Notes: a model not told the origin generated them from the sequence alone. Shown: positions 1-11,390, counted from the first letter of the stretch. The stretch: DNA of 52,500 nucleotides from Paratrimastix pyriformis (GCA_027972325.1 JAPMOS010000021.1:1-52500); one strand, 5' to 3'. Made by a program: numbers and translations.

Positions 1-420
1 GCTGGGCGGCTCGGGTTGCACGCTCGCCGCGCATGTTCGCTGCTGGAATGCTCGGCTGATGGAATGAAGACGACTGGTGCTGTTGATCGGCATCTTGGCT
101 GGCATGTTGGATCTCCTGCTTGTTCCTGTTCGGTCGCCGTGTTCCTGGCTGGCGCGCGTTGGGTCTCTCTGCTCAGCTTCATCTTGGTGAGCAGTGTCCA
201 GGCGAGTGGCGAGCCAGCGCTGCAGCGGCGGCGGATGACTCCCAGGTTCAGCGCGTTCCTCGAATGGCCTCGCGGTTCCTCTCGAGGAGTCATCCCGCGA
301 GTGACGAGAATCGGGTAACGGCGGCCGCTGGCGTCTCACGAAGTTCCTGAGTGCTCGCGGGCATTTTGGCGGGATCAGAGTGTGGCTATTACCCAAGGTT
401 AGAGCCATAAACCATCAAAT
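1..420. other. No recognisable feature
   Basis: GC-rich sequence. Short open frames on the plus strand show no recognisable domain or splice pattern. I see nothing here that I can name. Confidence 0.5.
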
Positions 421-1345
421 GTTTGTCGGGGTACTAAAATCCATACCGGCGGTATGGATTTCAATAAATCGAATTTTTCGGTGGTGTTCCGACATCATCC
501 CAGTGTTTTCGATGAAACTCATCGATTTGCATCATCAGAACCGGTATCACGATGTTTGTCGGGGTACTAAATCCATACCGGCGGTATGGATTTTCAATAA
601 ATCGAATTTTTCGAGGTGGTGTTCCGACATCATCCCAAGTGTTTTCGATGAAACTCATCGATTTGCATCATCAGAACCGGTATCACGATGTTTGTCGGGG
701 TACTAAAATCCATACCGGCGGTATGGATTTCAATAAATCGAATTTTCGAGTGGTGTTCTGACATCATCCCAAGTGTTTTCGATGAAACTCATCGATTTAC
801 ATCATCAGAACCGGTATCGCGATGTTTGTCGGGGTACGAAAATCCATACCGGCGGTATGGTTTTCAATAGAAATCGAATTTTCGAGGTGTGTCTGACATC
901 ATCCCAAGTGTTTTCGATGAAACTCATCGATTTACATCATCAGAACCGGTATCGCGATGTTTGTCGGGTACTAAAATCCATACCGGCGGTATGGATTTTC
1001 AATAGAAATCGAATTTTTCGGGGTGGTTGTTCCGACATCCATCCCGGGTGTTTTTCCGATGGAAACTCATCGATTTGCATCATCAGAACCGGTATCGCGA
1101 TGTTTGTCGGGGTACTAAAATCCATACCGGCGGTATGGATTTTCAATAAAATCGAATTTTTCGAGGTGGTGTTCCGACATCATCCCAGGTGTTTTCGATG
1201 AAACTCATCGATTTGCATCATCAGAACCGGTATCGCGATGTTTGTCGGGGTACTAAAATCCATACCGGCGGTATGGATTTTCAATAGAAATCGAATTTTT
1301 CGAGTGGTGTTTTGACATCAATTTTTCGAGGTGGTGGTGGTTTCA
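421..1345. repeat. Satellite array, about 136 bp unit, seven copies
   Basis: The word GTTTGTCGGG recurs at 421, 554, 690, 824, 959, 1102 and 1240, giving periods of 133, 136, 134, 135, 143 and 138 bp. Each unit carries a 7-bp inverted repeat, CCATACCGGCGGTATGG, and a second one, CGATGAAACTCATCG. The last unit is incomplete and fades into unique sequence near 1320-1345. Copies differ by substitutions and small indels. Open frames crossing it change frame between units, so it is not coding. Confidence 0.95.
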
Positions 1346-2297
1346 ACAGGGGTTTGCGGCGTTTGCGCGCTGCCGTTTCAGATGAACTCGATCGATTGGA
1401 ACCAGTTCCACACCCCAAAGAAGCCATTGGTATTGCGAGGGTGCGATCGGCCAGGACCGAAATGGGCCGAGGTTACCAGGCGATCAATTGGTTTGTTTTC
1501 TCGCTCCTCGTTTCCCGAAACTTGTTGTCGCCGTCGACGCCTCTCCCTCACCCAGCCGTTGGGCGCGGGGCTCGTGACGCCCTACCATCTGGAGCTGATT
1601 CGACAGACTTTTGACGGCCTTTTCGGCCGTCCTCTGATTCCGCCGGCAAAGACCTCCTCCTCGACATCGGTGGGAGGAGGACAGGCTGCGAGAGCCCTCG
1701 TCCGTATTGCATCGCACCTCCGGCTCGGTGCTAAATTCGTTCTTTGTTAGGTCTCCCCGCCGCCGCACACCGCACCAGGAGCGCCCCCTGCCCGACCCCT
1801 ACCGCCCCGAGGCCCCGACCGCCCTGACCGCCCGTCCGACGACGCCCGCCTCTGGCGCCGTCGAGCACAAGGACAGGGAACTGGAGCCGCTCGGCCGTCT
1901 GTCGGGCGGGTTCTGGCCTCCCAGCTGATTCTTTTTTGGATTTCAGAATCCTGGACGACGATGATGTGCCGAGCCCGCCCAAGCCCAGAAGGCGGCCCCG
2001 GCGGCCGCCAAGCCAAGAAGGATCGCGGGCCCCGAGAGGCAAGAAGGCGGCCCCGGTGGCCGCCAAGTCAGAAGGCCGCCAAGGAGGCGAGGCCGCGGCC
2101 CAGCCCCACCACCGGCCCGCCGAAGCCTGGGCCGCCTCATGAGGCCAAGGGCTGCGGAGGCGAAGGCTCGGACGACGCCCCAGGACGCCAGGCCGCGGCA
2201 CCGGCACAAGCACCCGGCCCCAGTGGAATCTCCTCCTCGTCGTCGGACGAGGGCGTATTCGCCCCAGGCAAGGCGAAGGCCGAGCGCAAGCCAGAGC
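1346..2297 (+). other. Possible host exons with Lys/Ala/Pro-rich product
   Basis: Two pyrimidine-rich acceptor-like sites (TTCTTTGTTAG near 1750 and GGATTTCAG near 1943) precede stretches with open frames. After the second, the plus strand encodes an acidic start (ILDDDDVPSPPKP), then imperfect repeats rich in Lys, Ala and Pro, then a serine patch (SSSSSDEG) and a basic tail, like a disordered chromatin-type protein. The frame does not stay open without small shifts. The S1 element begins directly at 2298, so the 3' end is lost or displaced. No family is recognised and the exon limits are guesses. Confidence 0.3.
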
Positions 2298-3658
2298 CTC
2301 CCCAGCACTATTCTCAGTTCAACACGATTTACGCAGGGCTATGGCACGAAAATCCTCTGATGATGATCTGGACGACAACCATTGCTTTATTGAAAACATG
2401 CTTCTATTCTTGATGAAGAAGATCCATTCTGTGCTTTATTGACGAGCTCGACGATCGAGCTATCTTCCGGAGCATGGACCAGCTGACCGTCTTTCCTTCA
2501 CTTCTACCATGATCCCTGAGTTTGGCGGAAACTTTTTTGGGTATTTGGTGGCCTCTGAGGCGCATCCCGTCGACCAAGTTGCTTCAGCGCATCAGTTTGA
2601 GCATTCTACGGTCGGCGGGGGCCGATCAATCTGTGCTGCAAAGCTTGCGCAATTGATTCAATTCATTTGTGGTGCCACCATTTTCAATTTGGGTCTTCCA
2701 GCAAGCCCGTTACTATCATGATATCGATGGCGACCCCCGTTCCACCCGACCTGTGGCTTCGGTGACCGTACTGCTTCGCGCCACAATCCGGCCTGTGTCC
2801 AAAGTCACCGAGCACTGTCAAACAGCCTCCCGGAAAAGTGACCGCACATTGCATCGACCCCTCAGCTGCCCGCTTCAGCGGAGGTGGTGGAGTCGGCCAC
2901 GTCCGCCATCCCCTGAACCTTCGCCAGCAGAAGAAGGACGGGGTTGAGGGAGAAAGAGCTGACAGCAATCCTTTTGCTGTGCGCCCTGCTGTTGCCACCA
3001 GCAGCCGCGCCGGTCGGGAGATCCGTTCGCCAGGTGCCGCCCAGCCCTGCATCTGCAGCCCTGCATCTGCACCAGCCCCACCGTCTGCACCAGCCCCCCT
3101 GCACGACTCCTGCTTGGCCCCTGCCCATGCCCTGCCCTGCCCCTGCCCCTGCCCCTGCCCATGTTGCCCCTACCCATGTTGCCCCTGCCCATGCTGCCCT
3201 GCCCATGCCGCCCTGCGCTTGTCCCTGCCCCAGCGCGAAGACTGCCCTGCCGCCGAGGCCTCTCTGCCGGATCTGGGGTTGAAGGGCAGGGCGGCTCGAA
3301 GCCGCGGGACCGGACGGGCCGCGGAGCGGGAACTTGGATGGTGGATCGCCAACAACACGCCCCGATGTTCGTGTTCCGCACAGTACCAGATGGTACATGG
3401 GACGCGGATGCCAACGCCCAGAAGTCCCAATGTAAAGGGAATTGTGTTCCTTTCGGTTCAATCTTTTGTCCGTTGTTCAGTCTTTCCCTGATTTGCTCAC
3501 CGATCCACCCTAAGCCTTGGTCCCCTCCTCCCCGTTCTGCCTCTCATCACCTCGGCCCCGCCCCAGACCCAGGCGCGGCGCGGCATGGGAGGCCCCTGAG
3601 TCATGTTACCTCCTTCGGCGGAATGGAGTTGCATCTGTTGCAAACATGTATGACACAC
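2298..3658 (+). mobile_element. S element copy 1 (non-LTR, SINE/HAL-like)
   Basis: This segment begins with the same bases as copy 2 (CTCCCC[A/G]GCACTATTCTCAG) and ends in the same word, CATGTATGACACAC. A shared 5' start in two independent copies suggests full length rather than 5' truncation. It is about 1.36 kb and diverged from copy 2 by many small indels. The coding part would read a short alpha-helical protein (for example SMDQLSRLSFTSTMIPEFGK in copy 2), then a Pro/Ala-rich stretch made from a 15-bp minisatellite near 3130-3220. No target-site duplication is visible, so this copy is probably older. Confidence 0.8.
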
Positions 3659-3700
3659 GGCCCGGCCGACCGACCCGGACGACTTCTCCCCGGAGGCCGC

Positions 3701-3846
3701 TCGCCAAGTACTGCAGTCCGTCGTTGATCTCGTCAATGCGTACCTTGCGCGCCACCCTCCCTCCTCCCACCCCTCGCCAAGTAATGCAGTCCGTCGTTGA
3801 TATCGTCAATGCGTACCTTGCGCGCCACCCTGCCTCCTCCCACCAC
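3701..3846. repeat. 73-bp tandem duplication
   Basis: Two copies of a 73-bp unit start at 3701 and 3774. Both contain GCAGTCCGTCGTTGAT and GTCAATGCGTACCTTGCGCG and differ at a few bases. In one frame the unit would encode QVMQSVVDIVNAYLARHP, so it may sit in a coding exon. Confidence 0.85.
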
Positions 3847-4379
3847 TCGTGACCTGTTTTCATCGTTTCCCTTTTTTGAACAAGTTACTGACTGCACATT
3901 CCTTTCGCTTTGTTCGGGTTGTTGGGGGGCTCTTCGATCTCTGTCGGAAAAGTGCCACGGCAAGAGGGCCCATGTGCTGCTGAGCTCCATCGACCCTGCC
4001 CGAGCCTCGCCCGGCCCCTTGCCTGACGCCTCGGAGCAATTGTGGAATGGTTCGAGAAGCTGGGAGCAGCCGTCCTGTTCAGCATAATCGTCCAAACGTC
4101 GGCCCTGGACGAGGCTCGATACCAGGTGGTCGACGGCTCGCACCGGTCTGACAATGCTCTTTTTGGTGGATCGGCCTCTAATCGTGCCCCTAGGTTCCAG
4201 GTTGCGCGCATCATCGTGGACCCGCGCCGGGTCTCCGAGTTGCCGCCGAGATCACCGCAGAACAGCGGACCGAGCTTCGCCAAAGGGTGGAGAAGCTCAA
4301 CAAGCTACACCCCAGATCCGGCAGGTCTCTTGCACGTTGTCTCCGCCCTCATAACAACGCACCTCTTCCCCTGCACAGC

Positions 4380-5480
4380 ACCTGAAGGAGGACTACATCG
4401 ACGTGGCCGTTTACAACACTCTCGATCCGGAGGCCATGCTCGAGCTGCAACATCGGGTCAACCTGCTTACTCACGACGCGCGGTTTGGAAGCAGCACCTT
4501 CGACGTCCTGCTGAACCTCAAGCGTGCATCCCTCCAAGTCTGTCGTCTCCCGTCTCTTGATTATCATCACCCCACCTCCCCGCCCTTATCAGGCCCCAAG
4601 CGCTACATCCGTGAGGATCCTGACTTTGCCACATTTGGAACCCGCCCTCAAGGGCTGCACTTCCCCAAAGGCGAAGACGCCCCGGCCAAGCTTGTGAAGA
4701 TTCTGGAGTGCTTCTCCTGGAGATGCTGTGTGCCCTCTCCCAGCTCCCGGTTGAGCGACAGCCGTCAGCCACGAACCTGTGGCGCATCTTTGAAAGTCCG
4801 CATGCACCAACCATTTCCACGCTGCCGCTCACGTCCTGCCCGCCAGGCCAGGGATGCGGAGATGAATCGGTGGCTTGCTCGCGCCATGTTGGAGGGTCGT
4901 TCAGTGGTTCTGAGGCCACCTCTACTGCAGCGGCCGATCTCAAGAAGCCCATTCGGCAGGCCGAGCAGACCTTCATGCTGCTCGAGGCCCACGATGCAGC
5001 TGAGGTGGCCGCCGGAGACCACCCCCGTCCTCTACCTGCCCCCGACGGGGCCGCCCGTGAGATCCTGCGGTGCCATCTCGTCCGGACCGAGACCTTTGCC
5101 TTCATGAACTGCCTCAACGTGCGGCCCTTCCCATTCCGCAAGGGCAAGTTCGACTCCCGGCCTTCTCCGAGGAGCTGGGTGAGCTGGGCTGCCCGTTCGA
5201 GCGCCTCAACGAGACGGACGTTGGCAACATGCCCAGGAGATCACCTTCATGGACGGCCGGCGGCTCTCCGAGTTCGAGTTGGTCCTCGGCTACTGGCTGG
5301 GGTGGTGCGCGGCACAACTGCCACCGGCAATGCAGGACTACCTGATGCCCGAGCACTGCCCGTACGCCCGGCTCTGGGAGATGGGCCACCACGACATCCC
5401 CGTGCCAGCAAGCGCATGCTGAAGACCGTCGACCGGGAACTACGTGAGGAAGGCGGGCACTCCGGGAGGAAGCCTCCGAG
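4380..5480 (+). CDS. Unrecognised coding stretch upstream of the methyltransferase-like domain
   Basis: Protein-like composition is clear in patches (for example DYIDVAVYNTLDPEAMLELQ near 4390-4450, EAHDAAEVAAGDH near 4985, and TETFAFMNCLNVRPFPFRKG near 5090). No domain is recognised. It could be a gag-like or accessory part of the integrase-bearing element, or an independent host gene. The reading frame is interrupted and is described only as a fossil region. Confidence 0.4.
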
Positions 5481-5694
5481 CACCCAGAGCCGCCGAAGTC
5501 AGAGCCAGCCAAACGGGCCCACCCTGAAGCGCTTCTTTCCCAAGCCGAGCCGACCTCCGAAGCCGAGGCCAAGGCGGCGGAGGCCGATGACGAGTATGAG
5601 GTCAAGGCCTGCGCACTCCCACCGAGTCGGCCACCGAGGAAGCCCAGCCTTCGTCGAAACCGGTGCCCGAGCCCGAGCCCAAAGCCAAGCCCCG

Positions 5695-5820
5695 AGCCAG
5701 CCAGGCCAAGCCGCCGCAGCCCGCCCCCAGGCCAAGCCGCCGCAGCCCGCCCCAGGCCAAGCCGCCGCAGCCCGCCCCCAGGCCAAGCCGCCGCAGCCCG
5801 CCCCCAGGCCAAGCCGTCGC
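5695..5820 (+). repeat. 26-bp minisatellite, about five units
   Basis: GCCAAGCCGCCGCAGCCCGC recurs about every 25-26 bp. In one frame it encodes Lys/Pro/Gln/Ala repeats (QAKPPQPAP). It sits in a low-complexity linker between the unrecognised coding stretch and the methyltransferase-like domain. The unit length differs between copies (25 or 26 bp), so the frame changes through the array. Confidence 0.85.
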
Positions 5821-5961
5821 CTCAGCCCCAGCCGGCTCAGCCTCAACCCCAGACCCGGCCCAGGCCCAGCAACAACACTCCAAGCCACCGCAGCAGCGTC
5901 AGTCGCCCAGGCCACCACCAAGCCCGCGTCCGCTGCGCCTCGTTCCGGCCCCAGCTGCTTT

Positions 5962-6710
5962 CCGCACCCGCGGAGGGCCCGATCCCTCATGGGAAAACCT
6001 TGGCCCGGTTCTACTGCGGGGATGCCGAAGCGATCTTGTTTCGCGCGAAGGATAATCCCGGCCGTGTCTGCAGTTTCCAACTTGTTGGATCCCCACTAAC
6101 ATCCTCGTTTTATTCAATAGACACTGTATACCTTGGCCGTGTTGGATGCTCCCTGGGGCATTACCGACGACCCTCGAGACAGACCCACCCCGGACTACGG
6201 ATCCCTGGCCCAGTACCTCGACTCGTTCATTGCCCCAATGGTACCATCATTGTGATGGATACCGAGGCCAACTTGTCCCTGAGGAGGTGGAGCTGCCCAT
6301 CGAGGTCTTCCAGCGAGGCCACGAGGGCCCGTCAACTGGCGCTGGGATGTACTGTGCCCTTCTCCGAGTGCGAAGTTGGCCGAGATGAACGCCCGGGCCA
6401 ACCCGCGCACCAACGCGGTCTACCTGCGGCATGGGCGGGGCAGGCCCGCTTCGCAAACCGGCCGATCTTTACGTCTACCTCTTCCGCCGCTACGGAGGCC
6501 GGGCCCTGTGTTGGACTGCTACTGCGGCTGTGGGCCAGCTCTCTTGGCGGCAGAGGCCACCGGAACGCGCGTTGATCTAATTGACCGGGCGCCTGCAGTG
6601 GAGAGCCTCATGATCGGCCACGTGCCTCCGGTGCTGGTGCACCGGCAGGACGAAGCATACCTGCCCCTCGAAGCCCACGAGACGGAGCTTTGCAACGTCG
6701 TTGCACCCCT
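5962..6710 (+). CDS. Beta-class DNA amino-methyltransferase-like domain (fossil)
   Basis: The order of motifs matches beta-class N6-adenine/N4-cytosine DNA methyltransferases. A start of the form ARFYCGDAEAIL is followed by the catalytic-type motif IV (VLDAPWGI, a DPPW/DPPY-like box near 6145). Then come NGTIIVMD, a variable middle, and an AdoMet-binding motif I of the form VLDCYCGCG (near 6510), followed by LLAAEATGTR. In the family these transfer a methyl group from AdoMet to the amino group of A or C in DNA. It lies upstream of the integrase in the same orientation, which suggests one element. The copy looks broken. A captured host or viral gene is the alternative. Confidence 0.6.
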
Positions 6711-6719
6711 GTCGACGAA

Positions 6720-7440
6720 TGGGACCTGCATCTTCCTCTGCTCCCCCTCAAGAAGAACCTGCCCCGCCTCAACAAGAAGAGCAGGCCTCCGAGCAGACCA
6801 CCACCGCCGAGCAACAACAAGAGCAGGCCACCGAGCTTCCAAGATGACCAAGAGGGCCCCCTGATCCCCGCTCCCGATGATGAGCCTTATCAGCGGCCTC
6901 CTCCTTCCGACGAGCTCAACCCGCTGCTGGACCCGCTCAGTCCGGATGCTTTGGGCGAGGACCTTCAACCAGGAAATCGAGGACTTGCCGTAACTTGTAA
7001 TACAATCCCTCTTTTCGATCCTGATTTTTTTGGTTTGTTTTCTAAGAAACACGATACATCGAGAAATTGCCTCGATTGAACAGCAAGTCACCGGGGCGGG
7101 ATCGGGACCCGGAGGGTCTGGGACCGGGAGTAGTGCTCGCTGGACGGGCTGCATGACCAGGGTGATAGCCACTCCTGTGGCGCCTCTGATATGGAGCCAA
7201 TCGAAGTTGACGACCTCCCTCCACCGCTTCCTGAGGAGGAGTTATTTTTCGGAGGTGATGATGGTGACGAGGCGGCACATGAGGAGGCCGAAGAGCCAGC
7301 CCTTGGAGACCTGGACCCGCAGAAGCCGCCGAGATTGACGTCGTGGTTGATGTAGCAGCAGACGATGGTGATGTGGCTGATTATGGAAGCTACGACCGGA
7401 CGGCGCGGGGATCCATCTAATCCTTGCCGGGATCGAACGT
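6720..7440 (+). other. Acidic/Pro/Gln-rich linker region
   Basis: Low-complexity coding-like sequence lies between the methyltransferase-like and integrase domains. It has Gln/Glu-rich and Pro/Asp-rich patches (DDEPYQRPPPSDELNPLLD near 6870-6930 and DDLPPPLPEEELFFGGDDGD near 7205-7265). No domain is recognised. Confidence 0.4.
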
Positions 7441-7639
7441 CTGTTTTGGTTTTCGGGTCATGATCAATGCCCCGTTTGTCTCATTTTCCAGTTCGGGAAG
7501 GATCACGCAGTTACCGGTCGAACTGTCTAAAACCGCCAATGAAGGGTTGTACCGCGTCGAGCGGGAGTTCTGGCAGCTCCGCTTCGACCACGAGATCCGC
7601 GATCGGCCCATCTGGGTGCCCGTGATCTACCCGCTTGCC

Positions 7640-8800
7640 CGCCGTGTGCGCTTGCCGGCGGCTTGCATGTCCAGCAGGGGCACCTCAACCGAGATGCCCT
7701 GATTGCCTACTCGAAGGGCCTCTTCTACATCCATGGCGTGGATCAGCTTGCGCGGGACATCATCGGGACGTGTGGCCAGTGCCAGAGCGTCCAGCCCACG
7801 TACGAGCATCCCAAGTACCACGCCTTGGTGGTCAACCGGCCCCTCGAGGTGGTCGAGCTCGACTGCGGCGGCTTCGAGATGAGCTGCCAGCCGCCTCGCG
7901 CGTTCTGCGTCCTGGTGGACCACTTCACGAGCTACATGTGGGCCGCCGCGACACGGGAGACGAAGGCCACCGGGGAGGAGGTGACCGACCTTCTCAGTCG
8001 TGTGTTCACCAGCGACGAGCCCAATCTGCTCCCCACCCGGATCGTGACCGACAATGGGACCGAGTTCGTCAACCAGCGCGTGGCCGAGTGGATCGCGTCT
8101 GTTCTGTGCGTTTCGGATTTGCTCTTCACAGTCATCAACCCGCTCAGGAACAAGAACCTGCTGCCCGGGGTCCACATGGAGCACCACCGGTCGAGGCCGT
8201 ACTACCCCAGTCTCATGGGAAGGCCGAGAACGCCGTCAAGAAGATCAAGAACCGGGTGATGAAGATGCGTATCGTGCCGGCCACCAACCGCGAGCTGCCG
8301 TGGCAACCCTTCCTGCAGCCCGCCGTGCACCTGTACAACACGGCCACGGTTTCTTCGGTCTTCCAGCAACGCCCGGTTGTGATGATGGCGCTCTACCTCC
8401 CCGAGTACGAACAACTGGGCGACATGGCCCAGCTGCCGGACAAGTTCGCCAACCTGACGGCCGCGGAGGTGCGCCAAATCAAGGAGGCCGTGGCGTTCTA
8501 CCGGCACCGCGAGTACGGCTACATTGAGCGGCGCCGCAACAGGACCAAGAGACCATCGAGGAGGGACTCGCGTCATGGTCGCCCGCCTGCCAAATGGCGC
8601 CGGCCCGGCATTGGCAGGTTCTGCTGGTCCGGGAGGGTGGCGGAACGCATGCGTAACGGCACCTACGTCATCGAGTTTGAGGATCGGGTCAAGCCGGGCA
8701 TTCCCAAGGTCTACGGGCGCAACAAGCTGCGGCCTTACGATGCCACCTTCGATGCCCCGCTCCTGCTGCGGGAGGCGCTCTGGTCCCCGTCGTTGATCGC
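7640..8800 (+). CDS. Retrovirus-type integrase (H2C2 zinc finger, rve core), fossil
   Basis: An HH-CC zinc-binding start (HVQQGHLNRDALIAYSKG, then CGQCQ near 7775) is followed by a core of the rve superfamily: VVELDCGGF with the first Asp, then TRIVTDNGTEFVN near 8037 with the second, and the glutamate region near 8225. Downstream a basic region ends in NGTYVIEFEDR and PKVYGRNKLRPYD, like the C-terminal DNA-binding part of Ty3/Gypsy-type integrases. Such enzymes cut and join element ends to target DNA. An AATAAA lies at 8820. The copy looks broken at a small number of places. Confidence 0.75.
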
Positions 8801-9220
8801 CGGCGTCACGCGCCCCCAGAATAAAACACCCCAACCCCACCATCCCCACCACCGCCCCCGTCCCGCAGTTTTCCGGTCCGGTTTCTGCAAAAACAAAAAT
8901 GATCTTATACGAATGCTCGGGGAGGGGGGGTGGGGGGTGAAATCGTTGGAGGGGCCGGATAATCGGGCTCGGGGGGGGAGAGAGGAGGGCTGCGTGCATT
9001 CCAGTTTTCTCCCAGAGGATCCCCAAAACCGGCTCTCGCTCACCCCGTTCATGAACGCCCTGTGCACTCTGGGTTCTTGTCGACGCCCGTCCATACAAAA
9101 CCGGAAACATGTACTAAATTTTGTCTCCCTCAATCTTAAATTTTGTCCGTACCAAAGACACTCTTTGTTTCTTGCGCGCTTCGCGCGCGAAAGAACAACA
9201 CATATGCGGGTGCGTGCAAG

Positions 9221-9345
9221 TCCTTGTGTCTGCAAGTCCTTGTGTCTGCAAGTCCGTGTGTCTGCAAGTCCTTGTGTCTGCAAGTCTGTGTGTCTGCAAG
9301 TCCGTGTGTCTGCAAGTCCGTGTGTCTGCAAGTCCGTGTGTGTAT
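9221..9345. repeat. 16-bp tandem repeat, about eight units
   Basis: TCC[T/G]TGTGTCTGCAAG repeats head to tail with single-base variants, then grades into GTGTGT sequence. Confidence 0.92.
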
Positions 9346-9742
9346 CTGTGTGTGGGGGGTGGGGGTGGGGAGTGGGGAGAGTGCGTGTGTGCGTGTGTGT
9401 GTGTGTGGGGGGGAGTTGGCAGACACCCGAGCATACCGGGCGCTCCGGTGGCAGCTTGGTCGGACAGCTCCCCGCCACCCCGACAGATGATTGTGTGCGG
9501 ACACTGGCTCTCCGGGGAGCGACCAGGACGATTGCATTAGACTGGCACGCCGAGTCGGTTCTCGGGTAACAGACCCGGTCCGTCCTCCTCGCGTCCTCGT
9601 CAGGCCTGCGAAGCGGGCGGCTCGTCTCAGCCCCCCGAGGAGGAGAGCAACGTCCCCCCACCGCACCATTCAGACAACACAGCCCTGACGGGGTCCCACG
9701 CTTTATTCGATCAGCCACTCAACACACCACCAAAGCAGAGAC

Positions 9743-9771
9743 GGGGGGGGTGGGGTGGGGTGGGGTGGGGT

Positions 9772-9810
<39 letters not shown>
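9743..9810 (+). repeat. G-rich block ending in a run of 36 G
   Basis: (GGGGT)n is followed by uninterrupted G from 9775 to 9810. It is a strong candidate for G-quadruplex formation and for length error in assembly. Confidence 0.9.
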
Positions 9811-9813
<3 letters not shown>

Positions 9814-9910
9814 GCCACCCTCGGTGAAGAGAAACCGGATTTGCTTTCGGAGGGTGTGGGAATGTGTGCGGTGATTTCAAGAGCGCTTCGGCGTTTTCTT
9901 CTTCTTCAGG

Positions 9911-11379
9911 CTCCCCGGCACTATTCTCAGTTCAACACGATTTACGCAGGGCTATGGCCTGCGAAATCACTGCGGTGAATGATGATCTGGACGACGCAAC
10001 CATTGCTTTTATTGAAAACATGCTTCTATTCTTGATGAAGAAGATCCATTTCTGTGCTTTATTGACGAGCTCGACGATCATCGAGCTATCTTCCGGAGCA
10101 TGGACCAGCTGAGCCGTCTTTCCTTCACTTCTACCATGATCCCTGAGTTTGGCAAACTTTTGGGTATTTGGTGGCCTCTGAGAAGCGCATCCCGTCGACC
10201 AAGTTGCTTCAGCGCATCAGTTTGAGCATTCTACGGTCGGCGGGGGCGATCAATCTCTGTGCTGCCAAAAGCTTGCGCAATTGATTCAATTCATTTGTGG
10301 TGCCACCATTTTCAATTTGGAGTCTTCCAGCAAGCCCGTTACTGTATCGCGATATCGATGGCGACCCCGTTCCCGCCGACCTGTGGCTTCGGTGAACCCG
10401 TCCACTGCTTCGCCGCAATCCGGCCTGTGTCCAAAGTCACCGAGCACTGTCAAACAGCCTCCCGGAAAAGTGACCGCACATGCATCGACCCCTCAGCTGC
10501 CCCGCTTCAGCTTGGAGGTGGTACGAGTCGGCCACGTCCGCCATCCCCTGAACCTTCGCCAGCAAAGAAGAAGGACAGGGTTGAGGAGAAGGCTGACAGC
10601 AATCCTTTGCTGTGCGCCCTGCTGTTGCCCACCAGCAGCCCGCGCCGGTCGGGAATCCGTTCGCCAGGGTGCCGCCCCAGCCCCACTGCATCTGCAGCAG
10701 CCCCACTGCATCTGCACCAGCCCCCACTGCATCTGCACCAGCCCCCACTGCGACTCCCACTGTGGCCCCTGCCCATGCCCCTGCCCCTGCCCTGCCCCTG
10801 CCCCTGCCCATGTTGCCCCTGCCCATGTTGCCCCTGCCCATGCTGCCCCTGCCCATGCTGCCCCTGCGCTTGTCCCTGCCCCAGCGCAAGGGCTTCTTGC
10901 CACGCCGAAGGGAGCCTCGCTCTGCCCCACGGATCTGGGGTTGAAGGGGAGCGGGGCGGCTCGAGCACCCGCGGGACCGGACGGGCCGCGGAGGCGGGAC
11001 TTTGGATGGTGGATCCGCCAACAACACGCCCCGATGTTCGTGTTCCGCACCAGTACCAGATGGTACATGGGGACGCGGATGCCCAACGCCCAAGAAGTCC
11101 CAATGTAAGGGAATTGTGTTCCTTTCGGTTCAATCTTTTGTCCCGTTGTTCAGTCTTTTCCCTGATTTATCTCCTCGATCCACCCTATTCCTTGGTCCCC
11201 TCCTCCCCCGTTCTTTTCTACCTCTCCCTGTCACCATAGCCCCCGCCCCTAGCCCTAGTTGCCCGCAGAATTGCGGGGGACATGGGAGGGACTGGGGGTC
11301 ATGTTACCCCCCGGCTTCGGCCGGAATCGGGAGTTTTGCATCTCTATGTTGCAAACATGTATGACACACACACACACAC
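9911..11379 (+). mobile_element. S element copy 2, full length with target-site duplication
   Basis: This 1,469-bp insertion is bounded by an 11-bp direct repeat, TCTTCTTCAGG, at 9900-9910 and 11380-11390. It ends in (CA)n and carries near its end GGGGTCATGTTACCCCCC and a hairpin CCGGC-TTCG-GCCGG (about 11297-11325). The structure is that of a non-LTR retroposon. The plus strand has a start codon at 9954 (MACEITAVNDDLDDATIAF), then helical protein sequence, then a Pro/Ala repeat (PAHVAPAHAA, a 15-bp unit near 10800-10870) and an end of the form FVFRTSTRWYMGTRMPNAQE, with frame changes between. No known domain was recognised. The target looks like an intron 3' splice site of the gene to the right. 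Confidence 0.9.
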
Positions 11380-11390
11380 TCTTCTTCAGG

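Larger units (their letters stand above)
3850..8830 (+). mobile_element. Fossil integrase-bearing element with methyltransferase-like domain
   Basis: A plus-strand coding region of about 5 kb ends in a retrovirus-type integrase (7.64-8.8 kb). It carries a beta-class amino-methyltransferase-like domain upstream (5.95-6.7 kb) and unrecognised coding sequence before that. I see no reverse transcriptase, protease or capsid motif and no terminal repeats that are its own, so it may be an LTR-element remnant, a Ginger/Polinton-like DNA element, or two neighbouring genes. The element looks broken, with several interruptions, some of which may be introns. The limits are approximate. It is older than the right-hand LINE nest, judging by decay. 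Confidence 0.5.
8830..9910. other. Gene-poor low-complexity spacer
   Basis: No supported gene. It contains the 16-bp array at 9221-9345, GT-rich sequence at 9345-9415 and a G-rich block at 9743-9810. A reverse AATAAA (TTTATT near 9702) could belong to a lost reverse-strand gene. Confidence 0.6.

Noticed and set aside
421-1345. CRISPR array
   Set aside because: The units are whole repeats of about 136 bp with no unique spacers, and the genome is eukaryotic. The 24-bp and 36-bp arrays at 23462-23640 and 41215-41490 are in-frame coding repeats.
10259-11239. Long Pro/Cys-rich plus-strand frames over the S elements (and their mirror at 26063-26986)
   Set aside because: They arise from the skewed composition and the 15-bp repeat. 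Several overlapping frames on both strands are open at once and no single one is conserved between copies.
2298-11379. S1 and S2 as long terminal repeats of the integrase-bearing element
   Set aside because: S2 alone is flanked by an 11-bp target-site duplication, both end in a CA tail with a UUCG hairpin, and a third, 5'-truncated copy with its own duplication sits in LINE-A. These are independent non-LTR insertions.
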